Counted from the stretch's first letter, positions 1 through 12,212 are shown. The stretch: 64,000 nt of DNA from Flabesymbios commensalis (GCA_964017125.1 OZ024905.1:37892084-37956083), one strand, 5' to 3'. Made by a program: numbers and translations. Notes: generated from the letters alone by a model not told the origin.

Positions 1-269
1 CAGTCATAGCCTCTGAAATGTTTCATGACAACTCAACAATGTTGGAAGCAACTAAAAACTCTATAGCAGACACCACAATCATCGATGTATCTCAACTCAA
101 AGTATTTCTCTCCCATGGCCCCTCTAACAGCCATTTTGTGTTCATGATGACCGGCATCTGTTTTTTCGGTATGTAAACAGTGTCAGAAATTATTTCTAAA
201 AATGGCTTTACAGCAGGCGTACATGAAAACCCTCTGCTAGACATACAAATCATGAACTTGATTATATTC

Positions 270-1140
270 CATCGAAAATTATATCAGATTACCGTTTGAC
301 CTTGAACACATGGCGGTCTTGTTGGGTTTTTGACCCACGATTCAATGTTTAACGTACTTCCTGACCACACCATTAAGCCGGGAATACCTTAAAACATCAT
401 GGTGGACATCCAAACTCACTATTTGTATCTATTCTGTCAAAAATGATGTCCATTTATTGATTGACCTTTAATAAATAGCGGCCATTTTGGATTTTCTACC
501 CACAATGCAATGTCTAAAATATTTTCTGATAACACTACTATGTATACGGCATACTGAAACCCCCTTATAGACACCAAAAACACGAATTTGCCTCTATTAT
601 GTCGAAAATGATATGAATTTATTGCATGACCTTGAACAAATGGCAGCCATCTTGAATTTTTTACCAACAATGCAATGTTTAAAATATTATCTGACAAGAC
701 CACTATGTACGGCATACCCGAAAACCCCATGATAAACACCAAAAATACGAATCTGCCTCTATTATGTCGAAAATGATATGAATTTATTGCTTTACCTTGA
801 ACAAATGGATGCCATCTCGAATTTTTTACCCACAATGCAATGACTAAAATATTTTCTGACAACACCACTATGTACGGCATACCTGAAAACCGCATGATAG
901 ACACAAACAACACGAATCTGCCTGTATTATGTCGAAAATGATATGAATTTATTGCTTGACCTTGGACAAATGGCGGCCATCTTGGATTTTACCCACAATG
1001 CAATGTCCAAAGTTATTGCTGACCACACCACTAGATCGGGCATACCTAAAAATCCTATAGTGAACACCAAAATCATGAAGCTGCACCTATTCTGTCGAAA
1101 ATTGTGTCAATTTAAATTTTGACCTTCACCAACTGGCGGC
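270..1140. repeat. 165-bp subrepeats inside the 1.96-kb unit (first copy)
   Basis: Equivalent points recur at about 291, 456, 621, 786, 951 and 1114, a spacing of 165 bp. The shared core is TTGACCTTGAACAAATGG followed by CGGCCATCTTGGATTTT and ACCCACAATGCAATG. Individual subrepeats within one unit differ far more from each other than the 1.96-kb units do. That is the usual signature of a higher-order repeat: old monomer duplication, then recent amplification of a whole block. The same subrepeats recur at about 2230-3100 and 4190-5060. A weaker, older monomer may lie near 110-160. Confidence 0.9.
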
Positions 1141-1689
1141 CATATTGAATTTGTTCAATTTTCTCAGATCGCTCATAGATATCCTATTGATATCTGGCAG
1201 ATATGCATTATAGACCGCATGTGGGTGTGGAATGCATCAACAAAAAACTTGAACAGCCGGTGCAGGGTATAACTTGATGGCAGCATGACTAATATACTTA
1301 TGACGCTCTCTCAGATTATCCAGATGGGTCGAAATTGTTTTCACCTCAGGACCACTGAGTGATAGACCGTCTGTTTACGTATGCACATCAGGCCACGAAT
1401 CATATTTTTATTTTAATGTTTGTGAAAAAAAAACATATTTTAAAATCTGATAATAGTTGTATTATCCAATAAAAAGACATCAAAATTAGTTACAAGGGAA
1501 ATATATATTTTCGTTCCTATGTGTTGTATTCCTTTGTTTCTCCTTTTATTCCTTCTTTCATACTTGTATTTCTTCATTTCATTTTTTCATTCCCTTCTTA
1601 TGTATTGCCAATTGTACTCTGTAATATAAAGAGCCCTTGAATTATTTCGAAAGAAGTGGGACATAGTCCCGAATTTTATTCTCCTCTTG

Positions 1690-1869
1690 TCGAGATATAG
1701 CAACGCTATCTCTCGGTCCCGGAGGCTCCCCACAATATTAAATATTTACAAGTGAGCGGGGGAGAAACATTTTGTTTCTTTGAAACTTGAATGCCAGCGG
1801 GGGGACGAACCCGCGATCTTCGATTTTCCAAGCAGGCAGCTTTAACCACTGCACCAGGGCCCCCGCCCC
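1690..1869 (-). repeat. SINE-related remnant within tandem unit, copy 1
   Basis: Read on the minus strand, this has a tRNA-like head (GGGGGCCCTGGTGCAGTGG, later a B-box-like GCGGGTTCGTCC). It is followed by AACAAAATGTTTCTCCCCC and GGGGAGCCTCCGGGACCGAG, which match the body of the dispersed SINE family seen at 7044-7351. The head differs from that family, so this is a related but separate subfamily. It is part of the 1.96-kb unit, so the insertion predates the unit's amplification. Confidence 0.75.
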
Positions 1870-3649
1870 ACATTCATGACCCATTGATAGCTATCTCTCT
1901 ATAGCCATCATCGTGGACATCATGACCCATTTATACCCACAGCTGTCTCTCTATAGCCATCAGTCATAGCCTCTGAAATGTTTCATGACAACTCAACAAT
2001 GTTGGAAGCAACTAAAAACTCTATAGCAGACACCACAATCATCGATGTATCTCAACTCAAAGTATTTCTCTACCATGGCCCCTCTAACAGCCATTTTGTG
2101 TCCATGATGACCGGCATCTGTTTTTTCGGTATGTAAACAGTGTCAGAAATTATTTTTAAAAATGGCTCTACAGCAGGCGTACATGAAAACCCTATGCTAG
2201 ACATACAAATCATGAACTTGATTATATTCCATCGAAAATTATATCAGATTAACGTTTGACCTTGAACACATGGCGGCCTTGTTGGGTTTTTGACCCACGA
2301 TTCAATGTTTAACGTACTTCCTGACCACACTATTAAGCCGGGAATACCTTAAAACATCATGGTGGACATCCAAACTCACTATTTGTATCTATTCTGTCAA
2401 AAATGATGTCCATTTATTGATTGACCTTTAATAAATAGCGGCCATTTTGGATTTTCTACCCACAATGCAATGTCTAAAATATTTTCTGACAACACTACTA
2501 TGTATACGGCATACTGAAACCCCTTATAGACACCAAAAACACGAATTTGCTTCTATTATGTCGAAAATGATATGAATTTATTGCATGACCTTGAAAAAAT
2601 GGCAGCCATCTTGAATTTTTTACCAACAATGCAATTTTTAAAATATTATCTGACAAGACCACTATGTACGGCATACCCGAAAACCCCATGATAAACACCA
2701 AAAATACGAATCTGCCTCTATTATGTCGAAAATGATATGAATTTATTGCTTTACCTTGAACAAATGGATGCCATCTCGAATTTTTTACCCACAATGCAAT
2801 GACTAAAATATTTTCTGACAACACCACTATGTACGGCATACCTGAAAACCGCATGATAGACACAAACAACACGAATCTGCCTGTATTATGTCGAAAATGA
2901 TATGAATTTATTGCTTGACCTTGGACAAATGGCGGCCATCTTGGATTTTACCCACAATGCAATGTCCAAAGTTATTGCTGACCACACCACTAGATCGGGC
3001 ATACCTAAAAATCCTATAGTGAACACCAAAATCATGAAGCTGCACCTATTCTGTCGAAAATTGTGTCAATTTAAATTTTGACCTTCACCAACTGGCGGCC
3101 ATATTGAATTTGTTCAATTTTCTCAGATCGCTCATAGATATCCTATTGATATCTGGCAGATATGCATTATAGACCGCATGTGGGTGTGGAATGCATCAAC
3201 AAAAAACTTGAACAGCCGGTGCAGGGTATAACTTGATGGCAGCATGACTAATATACTTATGACGCTCTCTCAGATTATCCAGATGGGTCGAAATTGTTTT
3301 CACCTCAGGACCACTGAGTGATAGACCGTCTGTTTACGTATGCACATCAGGCCACGAATCATATTTTTATTTTAATGTTTGTGAAAAAAAAACATATTTT
3401 AAAATCTGATAATAGTTGTATTATCCAATAAAAAGACATCAAAATTAGTTACAAGGGAAATATATATTTTCGTTCCTATGTGTTGTATTCCTTTGTTTCT
3501 CCTTTTATTCCTTCTTTCATACTTGTATTTCTTCATTTCATTTTTTCATTCCCTTCTTATGTATTGCCAATTGTACTCTGTAATATAAAGAGCCCTTGAA
3601 TTATTTCGAAAGAAGTGGGACATAGTCCCGAATTTTATTCTCCTCTTGT

Positions 3650-3828
3650 CGAGATATAGCAACGCTATCTCTCGGTCCGGAGGCTCCCCACAATATTAAA
3701 TATTTACAAGTGAGCGGGGGAGAAACATTTTGTTTCTTTGAAACTTGAATGCCAGCGGGGGGACGAACCCGCGATCTTCGATTTTCCAAGCAGGCAGCTT
3801 TAACCACTGCACCAGGGCCCCCGCCCCA
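3650..3828 (-). repeat. SINE-related remnant within tandem unit, copy 2
   Basis: This is the copy-2 counterpart of the 1690-1869 element, with one base fewer in the GGTCCGG stretch. A 76-codon open frame here is only the SINE body read through. The third tandem unit ends before this segment. Confidence 0.75.
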
Positions 3829-5607
3829 CATTCATGACCCATTGATAGCTATCTCTCTATAGCCATCATCGTGGACATCATGACCCATTTATACCCACAG
3901 CTGTCTCTCTATAGCCATCAGTCATAGCCTCTGAAATGTTTCATGACAACTCAACAATGTTGGAAGCAACTAAAAACTCTATAGCAGACACCACAATCAT
4001 CGATGTATCTCAACTCAAAGTATTTCTCTACCATGGCCCCTCTAACAGCCATTTTGTGTCCATGATGACCGGCATCTGTTTTTTCGGTATGTAAACAGTG
4101 TCAGAAATTATTTTTAAAAATGGCTCTACAGCAGGCGTACATGAAAACCCTATGCTAGACATACAAATCATGAACTTGATTATATTCCATCGAAAATTAT
4201 ATCAGATTAACGTTTGACCTTGAACACATGGCGGCCTTGTTGGGTTTTTGACCCACGATTCAATGTTTAACGTACTTCCTGACCACACTATTAAGCCGGG
4301 AATACCTTAAAACATCATGGTGGACATCCAAACTCACTATTTGTATCTATTCTGTCAAAAATGATGTCCATTTATTGATTGACCTTTAATAAATAGCGGC
4401 CATTTTGGATTTTCTACCCACAATGCAATGTCTAAAATATTTTCTGACAACACTACTATGTATACGGCATACTGAAACCCCCTTATAGACACCAAAAACA
4501 CGAATTTGCTTCTATTATGTCGAAAATGATATGAATTTATTGCATGACCTTGAAAAAATGGCAGCCATCCTGAATTTTTTACCAACAATGCAATTTTTAA
4601 AATATTATCTGACAAGACCACTATGTACGGCATACCCGAAAACCCCATGATAAACACCAAAAATACGAATCTGCCTCTATTATGTCGAAAATGATATGAA
4701 TTTATTGCTTTACCTTGAACAAATGGATGCCATCTCGAATTTTTTACCCACAATGCAATGACTAAAATATTTTCTGACAACACCACTATGTACGGCATAC
4801 CTGAAAACCGCATGATAGACACAAACAACACGAATCTGCCTGTATTATGTCGAAAATGATATGAATTTATTGCTTGACCTTGGACAAATGGCGGCCATCT
4901 TAGATTTTACCCACAGTGCAATGTCCAAAGTTATTGCTGACCACACCACTAGATCGGGCATACCTAAAAATCCTATAGTGAACACCAAAATCATGAAGCT
5001 GCACCTATTCTGTCGAAAATTGTGTCAATTTAAATTTTGACCTTCACCAAATGGCGGCCATATTGAATTTGTTCAATTTTCTCAGATCGCTCATAGATAT
5101 CCAATTGATATCTGGCAGATATGCATTATAGATCGCATGTGGGTGTGGAATGCATCAACAAAAAACTTGAACAGCCGGTGCAGGGTATAACTTGATGGCA
5201 GCATGACTAATATACTTATGACGCTCTCTCAGATTATCCAGATGGGTCGAAATTGTTCTCACCTCAGGACCACTGAGTGATAGACCATCTGTTTACGTAT
5301 GCACATCAGGCCACGAATCATATTTTTATTTTAATGTTTGTGAAAAAAAAAACATATTTTAAAATCTGATAATCGTTGTATTATCCAATAAAAAGACATC
5401 ACAATTAGTTACAAGGGAAATATATTTTTGTTCCTATGTGTTGTATTCCTTTGTTTCTCCTTTTATTCCTTCTTTCATACTTGTATTTCCTCATTTCAGT
5501 TTTCGTATTGCCAATTGTACTCTGTAATATAAAGAGCCCTTGAATTATTTCGAAAGAAGTGAGACAAAGTCCCGAATTTTATTCTCCTCTTGTTGAGATA
5601 TAGCAAC

Positions 5608-6232
5608 AAAGTGCAGAAATCGACGTAGCGCTACATTAATTCCTCTTGTCCTTCATTCGATCCTTCATTTGTTCTTTTGTTCATTCCATTCATTGTTCAG
5701 CCATTTATTCATTTAGTCTTTTCTTCCCTACGTTTCTTATTTCTGTATTCATTCCATTATGATTACTTGCTTTATTATTTCTTTATTAATCTACATATTG
5801 CTACACATATATTTATCCCAATTTAGCATATATACGGTTACTGTTTGGCATTGTCCACAATCTTCAATAGAATATATTCTGGAGAAAACCCTAGATTTGA
5901 ATCCGCGATTAGCTTGCGAACGAGTTACATGTATACAAAGAGCATCGTTGCTAATGAAATGTTTTGGACTGTAAAAACAATTAACTTTCCCTCATTAAAA
6001 ATTCATTAATCATTCGTTCATGTAAAGACAATCACCCTGCATTTGATGTTTCTTTCTTGTGAAACGGAATTATTCAATCTATCTTGTAAAACCTTTTTGA
6101 CAACTTTATTCTGACGGGGATAAGGCTTAATGAGTAGGCCCTACATGTGTTATGTGAACACAGTCTAGCAAGAGACCAAGCCAAACTAGACCAACAACAA
6201 CCAATACTAACAAGGAAGAAACTTTTTTTTTT
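5608..6232. other. AT-rich sequence without recognised features
   Basis: The sequence is rich in ATTCATT-like runs and shows no repeat family, RNA gene or convincing exon. A 71-codon frame starting at 5759 has no recognisable domain and AT-driven codon use. Confidence 0.5.
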
Positions 6233-6293
6233 GAAACTTGAATACCAGAGCGGGCAGAGCAAGCAGGCAGCTTTAACCACTGCAACAAGCCAA
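6233..6293 (-). repeat. SINE head fragment
   Basis: The minus strand reads a tRNA-like A-box region (GCAGTGGTTAAAGCTGCCTG) joined to the CAAGTTTCAAAAA junction. It matches the head of the SINE remnant in the tandem array. Only about 60 bp survive. Confidence 0.6.
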
Positions 6294-6375
6294 AGATAGG
6301 CCTACAGACTATATGTCAATTTATAGCCGATACTAAAAAAAAAACCAAGCCAAAGATACAAGCTAGGCCATAAAG

Positions 6376-6668
6376 AAATGAAAAGAATCGGGCTTTAGGC
6401 CACTTTTGTGCACATACAGTCTAAATTAGGCCAGGAGAACCTCCTGAGTATGGTGAGATGAGTGAGATGACACTGCCCTACAGACACAGGATTTGAAATG
6501 CAAACCCTGGAGGTCTGAGGCCGAGCACGCTACCTCTCGGTCACGTAGGCTCCCCAAAATACTGAGTTTTACGAGTGGATGGGGAAAAAACATTTTTGTT
6601 TCTTTCAAACCGCTGAGACCGGGAGAAGAACCCCGAACTCTAGCGTGAAAGGTGCTAACCACTACCCT
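6376..6668 (-). mobile_element. tRNA-derived SINE with 10-bp target-site duplication
   Basis: GGCCATAAAG flanks the element perfectly at 6366-6375 and 6669-6678. Read on the minus strand it begins AGGGTAGTGGTTAGCACC, contains the CCCGGTCTCAGCGG linker, then the second tRNA-like module, and ends in CCCGATTCTTTTCAT. It is slightly shortened at the 5' head relative to the copy at 7044. Precise duplicated flanks with a short A/T tail indicate LINE-mediated insertion. It sits inside a small degenerate repeat made of CCAAAGATACAAAC-like units (6296-6790). Confidence 0.9.
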
Positions 6669-7043
6669 GGCCATAAAGGACCAATACAAACAAGATACGA
6701 AGCCAAAAGTACAAACCAGAGACAATCAATAACTGATACAAACAAGGCATCAAGCCAAAGATACAAACTGGATCATCAATAACCAAGACTGATAGAACAT
6801 GTAGAAGTTGTCGATTGTCTAGTGTAATTTTTTTATAACAAATTAGGTTTACTAAACATCCAGAGCTAGAACTTAGATTTTTACCTGACACTAAATTGTA
6901 TCATCTTATATATTTTATCTATTAAAATTAGCTGTATATTTTATCATCCACGTTTGAAAAGTTAATATAATGTTACGCAATTAAGATTTTACACTTAATA
7001 TGATTTATTCATGCATTTATTCAATCATAATGTCTCCCTTCTG

Positions 7044-7351
7044 GGCGGGGGCCCTAGGGTAGTGGTTAGCACCGCTGCCTTTCACGCCAGAGTTCGGGGT
7101 TCGGTTCCCGGTCTCGGCGGTTTGAAAGAACCAAAAAATGTTTCTTCCCCATCCACGTGTGAAAGTCAGTATTGTGGGGAGCCTCCGTGACCGAGAGGTA
7201 GCGTGCTCGGCCTCAGACCGCCAGGGCTCGAATTTCGAATCGTGTGTCTGGAGGACAGTGTCATCTCAATCATCTCACCATCCTCAGGAGGTTCTCCTGG
7301 CCAAGTTTAGCCTATATGTGCACAAAGGTGGCCTAAAGCCCGATTCATTTC
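7044..7351 (+). mobile_element. Full-length SINE with two tRNA-like modules
   Basis: A perfect 14-bp duplication, ATGTCTCCCTTCTG, lies at 7030-7043 and 7352-7365. Module 1 has an A-box-like AGTGGTTAGCACCGCTGCC (from 7061), an anticodon-loop-like CTTTCAC that would give TTC (Glu-type), and a B-box GGTTCGGTTCCC at 7098. Module 2 has an A-box-like GTGACCGAGAGGTAGCGTGC at 7187 and a B-box-like GGGCTCGAATTTCG at 7224. The 3' end is GCCCGATTCATTTC. It is a young copy, given the intact duplication and its close match to the copy at 28044. The internal Pol III promoter boxes are inferred from motif shape. Confidence 0.92.
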
Positions 7352-7823
7352 ATGTCTCCCTTCTGTACACAGATACTTCACCTTTGTCCGCTCAGTGCTG
7401 ACTCTGAGTCTGTGAGTGTCCCATTCATTTCTAAACCGTGTTTAACAGTGTTGCCGAAAGGCCGTATGAGCTCACTTGTAAATCAAGTATATACTTCCTT
7501 TTCGCCGGCGTCACTGCACTCTCTTTTGCCTGTCACAACCCTTCCAAAAGATGGTGTAAGCACACTTGTGACATAAGCAGATACTTGCATTTAGCTGTCT
7601 GCAGCAGTGCCTGTCGCAGCCTTTCCAAGAGACGGTAATATGCACACTTGTGAAATAAGCAGATACTTCCATTTTGCTGTCTGCAGCAGCGGACCACGCT
7701 AAATGTGCACTTTCTCCTGCTAGCATGAAGTACTGACTACTGGCCGGCACCGGCGACGCTGGACCAACATATAACGCTTGTAATCACCGCCATCAGTAAG
7801 CTCTACCAGACCAGCTGCTATCA

Positions 7824-7896
7824 CCAAACACGAGGCGTTGAACCCGTAGACGGTGGGCCAGCATTGGACCAGGATTGGGTTAACGTGTTTACTGGG
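7824..7896. mobile_element. Palindromic MITE (CCCAGYAAACAC family), degraded copy
   Basis: The left end CCAAACACGAGGCGTTGAAC mirrors the right end GTTAACGTGTTTACTGGG, around a centre of GTAGACGGTGGGCCAGC. The family is recognised by inverted CCCAG.AAACAC ends and a GGCCCAACA/TGTTGGGCC core. Confidence 0.7.
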
Positions 7897-8231
7897 AGTG
7901 TTGACAAGCCACATTTGTGTTTCGCACATCGACGTGGTTCCAAAACATAATAAAAAAATCCGCTTAATATATAGTCTCTACTGTCCACAGGAGCTATTTA
8001 ATAGCATTAATTACAAATTCCATTAACACTACATCTATTGGCTATTAACCTTTATGGTTATGCTGCTGGAGGGGGGACATTTCAATTTTTTGTTTACAAA
8101 AAACTAAACCCTTCTAGTTAATTGATGGGCTCACTCATTCATTCTTCATTCAATTTTTTTTTTCAATTCAACTGAAAATTTGACAATCTTCACTGATGGA
8201 GCTGGAATGTCCGTTCACTCACATTATTTCT

Positions 8232-8468
8232 TTAGCCCTTTAACCGCCAAATTATTCAATCTGAATTTTCACCCACTTGAAGTTGTGTCTCGCTGACGCG
8301 ATCCACAACTCCAAGTGAGTGAAAATTATTCAGATTTGACAGAATTGAGGTCAACTCTTTTCAAATCTTGCTGGTGAATGTCACATTTTATCTTTAACAT
8401 ATTTAAAATGTGATGCTAATAAAAAATAAAAACCCGAATACAAGCGACACCGGCGGTTAAAGGGTTTA
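8232..8468. mobile_element. TTAA-type (piggyBac-like) MITE, subfamily A
   Basis: The ends are inverted: CCCTTTAACCGCC at 8236 and GGCGGTTAAAGGG at the right. The flanking tetranucleotides are TTAG and TTTA, decayed forms of the TTAA seen in sister copies. An internal stem-loop pairs ACTTGAAGTTGTG with CACAACTCCAAGT across TCTCGCTGACGCGATC. There is no coding capacity. TTAA target sites and CCC-starting termini are features of the piggyBac superfamily; the assignment rests on ends only. Confidence 0.85.
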
Positions 8469-8763
8469 TACGAATAACATGTTAGAATGCGAAGATGTAA
8501 CTGATCCACAATGTAATATATAAACTGCTGATGTGTGATTTACTAGCGTGTGACAACATGTAGTACCAGTGCTTGGGTTGCCGCAGGAAAAAAAACCGGG
8601 AATCCGAGAGCATCTTGAGATAGATATTTGTCTTTTTTCTTAGCTGTATGAATAAAACATACAATCCTATTAAGGGTCCATGCTTCAGACGTCGATGACA
8701 AACACATTAAGTCGGATAAAGTACCCTACAGGGCAATACACAGAGTCATAATGAGAGCATATA

Positions 8764-8863
8764 CCCAGTAAACGAGACCGTAAACCTATGATGTTCTAAT
8801 GCTGGGCCGACGTCGCAGACGGTGGACCAACCATCATTGGTTGAGCGATCCGTGTTTGCTGGG
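8764..8863. mobile_element. Palindromic MITE (CCCAGYAAACAC family)
   Basis: The ends are CCCAGTAAACGAGACCG and CGATCCGTGTTTGCTGGG, with the typical GCTGGGCCGACGTCGCAGACGG centre. An open frame running through it on the minus strand continues into a hydrophobic stretch (8870-9029) of unknown meaning. Confidence 0.75.
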
Positions 8864-9388
8864 CATATACAGCATGGTCATCAGCATCCCGGCACACCCA
8901 GCACGCTGTCCCAATGTCAAACCTTCCAGTATAAATCATCCTGATCATGATCTCGTGAACATAAACAAATAGAACAACAATAATTAAAACATAGAGGAGC
9001 CTCCCAAACGAATCTGTGAGGCAGGACATAATCGCGACGTCAGGATTATCTGTTCGCGATTTTGCTACAAAAGCGATTTATGATCATTCCGCGGTCTCTT
9101 TATTTCACGCAATTTTTTTTTTTTTATTTTTTTTTGGAGACATTAAATATTCACCTCGCCGTAACGATTGTCACCACCCTTCCCGACAAAAAATCACTAT
9201 AGCTTTACGCCGTAATGTAAGCAAACATAACGGTATTATCTTGGGGCTGACTGCCCATTATTTTTGTCTTCTCCCCCTGACCATCGTGGCTCATTAACCC
9301 TACCAATCCTGCAGGTTACAATTCAATTAATTTCAGTGAGATAGCCCGATCAAGAAAACCCCTCATCACAGGGTGGACGTATGATATA

Positions 9389-9930
9389 GGAACACCCTAA
9401 AACTAAGTACGATGTTAAGTTGTTCTTACGTAGTTCTTACATAGTTTGTACAATCGCCGCACAAATTTTTAGTTCCTAAATCGTTGGTCTTCGTAAACAC
9501 TCGTGTGGCATCCGTATGACAAATGTAGGAGCTCTACACCAATCGTGCGAAGAAATCTGAAATTTTCTAAAGTGTGTCTCCAGCTGCCTTTGCGAATTTA
9601 ACGCCAACCAACTTCGTGATAATCAGGTTGTAAGAAATTTAACGAAAATAGATCTACAAACATCGTACTATCGTCTTTGGAACACCTTAATAACTAAATA
9701 CGATGTTTTACTGCGTTCTTAGCAGTTCTTATGGCGTTCTTAAGGCGACCGTACATCAACCGTACGACGAGAGGTTTTTCTTGTGGCGTTTGTGTAGTTC
9801 TTAGACATGTCCAAGACATTTCTACGAGCATATGAACGAGATACGAAAGCTTGCTTACGGCTGCCTTGAGAAACTGCAAGAAATCTTTTCAAAATTGTTG
9901 GTACGGCATCGTACCGGTCATTGTGACTGA
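9389..9930. repeat. Two diverged copies of a ~290-bp repeat in tandem
   Basis: GGAACACC..TAA..ACTAA.TACGATGTT occurs at 9389 and again at 9679, each followed by GTTCTTA-rich sequence, CGTACGAC-like motifs and AGAAATCT. The copies are well diverged. The dense GTTCTTA and CGTAC words suggest an old palindromic element duplicated in place. I do not recognise a named family. Confidence 0.55.
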
Positions 9931-10041
9931 TGCTTTAAAGAATACGGAAGCCCCTGGACCACCTAGATGTCATATAGGCCTAGACGTACACGGTTGTGGC
10001 AGCAATGAGGCTTGTGGCACAGGCTAAACTGAGCCAGGAGA

Positions 10042-10341
10042 AATGAAATGAATCGGGCTTTGAGCCACCTTTGTGCACATATAGACTAAACGGGGCCAAG
10101 AGAAACTCCTGAAGATGGTGAGATGATTGAGATGACACTGTCCTCCAGACACAGGATTAGAAATTCGAGTCCTGGCGGTCTGAGGCCGAGCACGCTACCT
10201 CTCGGTCACGGAGGCTCCCCACAATACTGACTTTCACACATGGATGGGGAAGAAACATTTTTTGTTTCTTTCACACCGCCGAGACCAGTAACCGAACCCT
10301 GAACACAGCGGTGCTAACCACTATCCTAGGGCCTCCGCTCC
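10042..10341 (-). mobile_element. SINE, near full length, with 12-bp target-site duplication
   Basis: TGAGCCAGGAGA is repeated exactly at 10030-10041 and 10342-10353. The body matches the 7044-7351 SINE in reverse, with both tRNA-like modules present and the 3' end ATGAAATGAATCGGGC read on the plus strand. Several substitutions in the first module (ACCAGTAACCGAACC) indicate a somewhat older copy. Confidence 0.9.
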
Positions 10342-10649
10342 TGAGCCAGGAGATCCTCTTGAAGATCGTGAGGCCACAAGATGTATTGTGTTATTTTATA
10401 TATATTACGCTCCATGCCACCCCGGCCCAACCTGCGTGCAGGGTGTACTTTCCACTACACCCTGCTAGATATGAGCCTGTGTCTACCTATTTGGGACCCC
10501 ACTCCAGGAGGACACACGTGCCTCTCGTGCGACACCCCCCAAGCTTAGACATCAAAGCTAATCGCAACGCGCCGGCAATCAGACGGCACCGTCTGGCCTG
10601 GGAACATCAAGCCAAGTGACAGTATACGCGAAGCGATGCGAGAACTTGG

Positions 10650-10712
10650 CCAACGCTGTTCCAACGTTGTGACAGCGTCGATGATAATGGCCCAACATTG
10701 AGGCAGCAATGT
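10650..10712. mobile_element. Fragment of palindromic MITE family
   Basis: CCAACGCTGTTCCAACGTT and AATGGCCCAACATTGAGGCA lie on either side of ACAGCGTCGATGATA. This is the characteristic core of the CCCAG.AAACAC family without recognisable ends. Confidence 0.4.
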
Positions 10713-11730
10713 GTCCTTGTCATCTGCGAAATGTTATATGTACAGCCTATCACACAATTATAGAGTGTGTACAACTGGATTATACAGTTATACAGTCAAA
10801 TATTGCCACCTCTGATTACAAATTGAATAATTAGAGCCTAAAACGGGGGATTACATCAGCTAATAAATCAAAAACAGTTTAAACAGTGGCTAAACTCTTA
10901 TCCTTGTGATTTCGTGTCGATATAATCCCCCCTAATTATCTACTTATGAACGAAAACGCACGCAAAATATGTGGTTTCATTTTGAAAAATAATACGTAAT
11001 TTCGGGAATAAATGTGCTCATATAAAGTCAAGGAAATAATTCAGAACGTTATATGTGTCTCTATTTATGGTAAAATATGTATCCTATGACATACTTGAAT
11101 TAGAAATGTATGGGTAACATATTTATTGCAATAAGAGCTATATTTGTTCTACATGTACCACTTTCACAATTTTGGGCAGAGTTTGAAATTTAGGGTTGGG
11201 GCCGACAGTTGGGAGTCGCGTGGAGAGGGGTGCTCAATCAGGTGGAAAAGGCCTCATCGCATTCAGGGGTAGAGTGAGAACGAATACAACTGAAGTCTCT
11301 ACAGGGTGCCCCGGCCAGAGTTTGAATAAATTATTGTCTATTGTCTACATAGTGGTAATCGCTGGCGATGTTTACATACCCAACTGATTCTGTTTATACC
11401 CTTAATTGGGGAGGGTGAGTGTCGGAAATGCATAACTCGGTGCCCGGCGTGCATGATAAGGTGCCCCTAATGATAGTCGGCGCCATGCCCCTTTTGAATC
11501 CTACATGAAACAATGTCATGTTGACGTTGGAATTGTCTCCACGATCATGTAATCCTGAGGTCTGAGATTGGCTGCAGATTGCTGTGTTTTCTACATGATG
11601 CCATATTGTGATGCTTACTGCGGAAATTTGCAGACCCAAGCGGATCATCAAACAGTCTCTGTACGGTTTACTGAAATTACCACACCGCATCATACCGCAA
11701 CACAACCCGCATCTAGGTTAGAAAGGGGTA
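10713..11730. other. No recognised features
   Basis: Unique AT-rich sequence. Overlapping open frames on both strands at 11394-11750 (60-103 codons) show no domain, no splice context that stands out, and no repeat match elsewhere in the window. Confidence 0.45.
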
Positions 11731-11855
11731 TTAACCCCATAATCCCTTGAAAATTTAAGTCTAGTATAAAATTTTAATTTTCACCGACATTAAGTGGGTG
11801 AAAATTACTAATATTTGTTTAATATTTCGAGAACAAGCATTTTCAAATCTTGATG
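11731..11855. mobile_element. Degraded TTAA-type MITE with collapsed hairpin
   Basis: It starts TTAACCCC and keeps ATTTTCACC...GGGTGAAAAT around a shortened ACATTAAGT centre. It then continues with TTTCAAATCTTGATGTTTAAA, as in the related copies at 36125 and 61270. Its right end is lost where it abuts another MITE at 11856. Confidence 0.6.
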
Positions 11856-12212
11856 TTTAAAGCGACATAATCAGGTTAAAATCATCATTTTTATTTTCGA
11901 TCCTTGATATGTCTATGATAGACTAAAATTGTGCAAGTTAAAAAAAATTGTGTTGCGCATTTACCAGGTAAAAGAGAAATACGATCGAGATTTAATTTCA
12001 GACATGCATGTCCAAAATAAGAAATACAGGACTATTATAAACTGATAAACGGGGTTTTCGATACACTTGCTACGTTGCAACAGTAACCCAAAATTTAATA
12101 GATTTCCTCTATTTTTATCTATAAGGACATGTTCACATATTATGGACATATCAAGGAGCCAAAATAAAATGTTGGTTCTTGGATGATTTTTGTCCTGATT
12201 GTGTCGCTTGAA
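11856..12212. mobile_element. MITE with AGCGACACAATCAGG inverted ends
   Basis: The left end TTTAAAGCGACATAATCAGG mirrors the right end CCTGATTGTGTCGCTTGAAA. Internally, GATATGTC..AT..AGACTAAAATTGTG and CATATTATGGACATATCAAG are inverted too, so most of the element can fold back. Sister copies lie at 39706-39969 and, truncated, at 51377-51575. The flanking TTTAAA suggests a TTAA target site. Confidence 0.8.

Larger units (their letters stand above)
1..5607. repeat. Tandem array of a 1.96-kb higher-order repeat (three copies)
   Basis: The same sequence begins at 1, 1961 and 3919 (periods 1960 and 1958 bp). The third copy stops matching at about 5607, after TATAGCAAC. The array is cut by the left window edge and may extend upstream. 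Copies are nearly identical, with scattered single-base differences. Copies 2 and 3 share variants that copy 1 lacks. The 3' part of copy 3 is the most diverged and carries small deletions, as expected for the last unit of an array. Each unit contains about six 165-bp subrepeats followed by an AT-rich spacer and a SINE-related remnant. Open frames of 124-158 codons on the minus strand follow from the 165-bp (55-codon) period and are not treated as genes. Confidence 0.95.

Noticed and set aside
437-4831. Repeated 124-158-codon minus-strand frames in the tandem units
   Set aside because: The 165-bp subrepeat is 55 codons, so one open register repeats itself. The frame length is not kept in copy 2, and there is no splice or start context.
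7030-7365. Possible functional tRNA-Glu gene
   Set aside because: The tRNA-like head is part of a SINE with target-site duplications. The acceptor stem does not pair properly and the same head recurs in other SINE copies.
8796-9029. 77-codon minus-strand frame with a hydrophobic start
   Set aside because: Its C-terminal half lies inside a palindromic MITE. The remaining 50 residues have no recognised domain.
11394-11750. Overlapping 103-codon minus and 60-codon plus frames
   Set aside because: Both strands are open over the same stretch, with no domain, no compositional signal and no splice sites better than chance.
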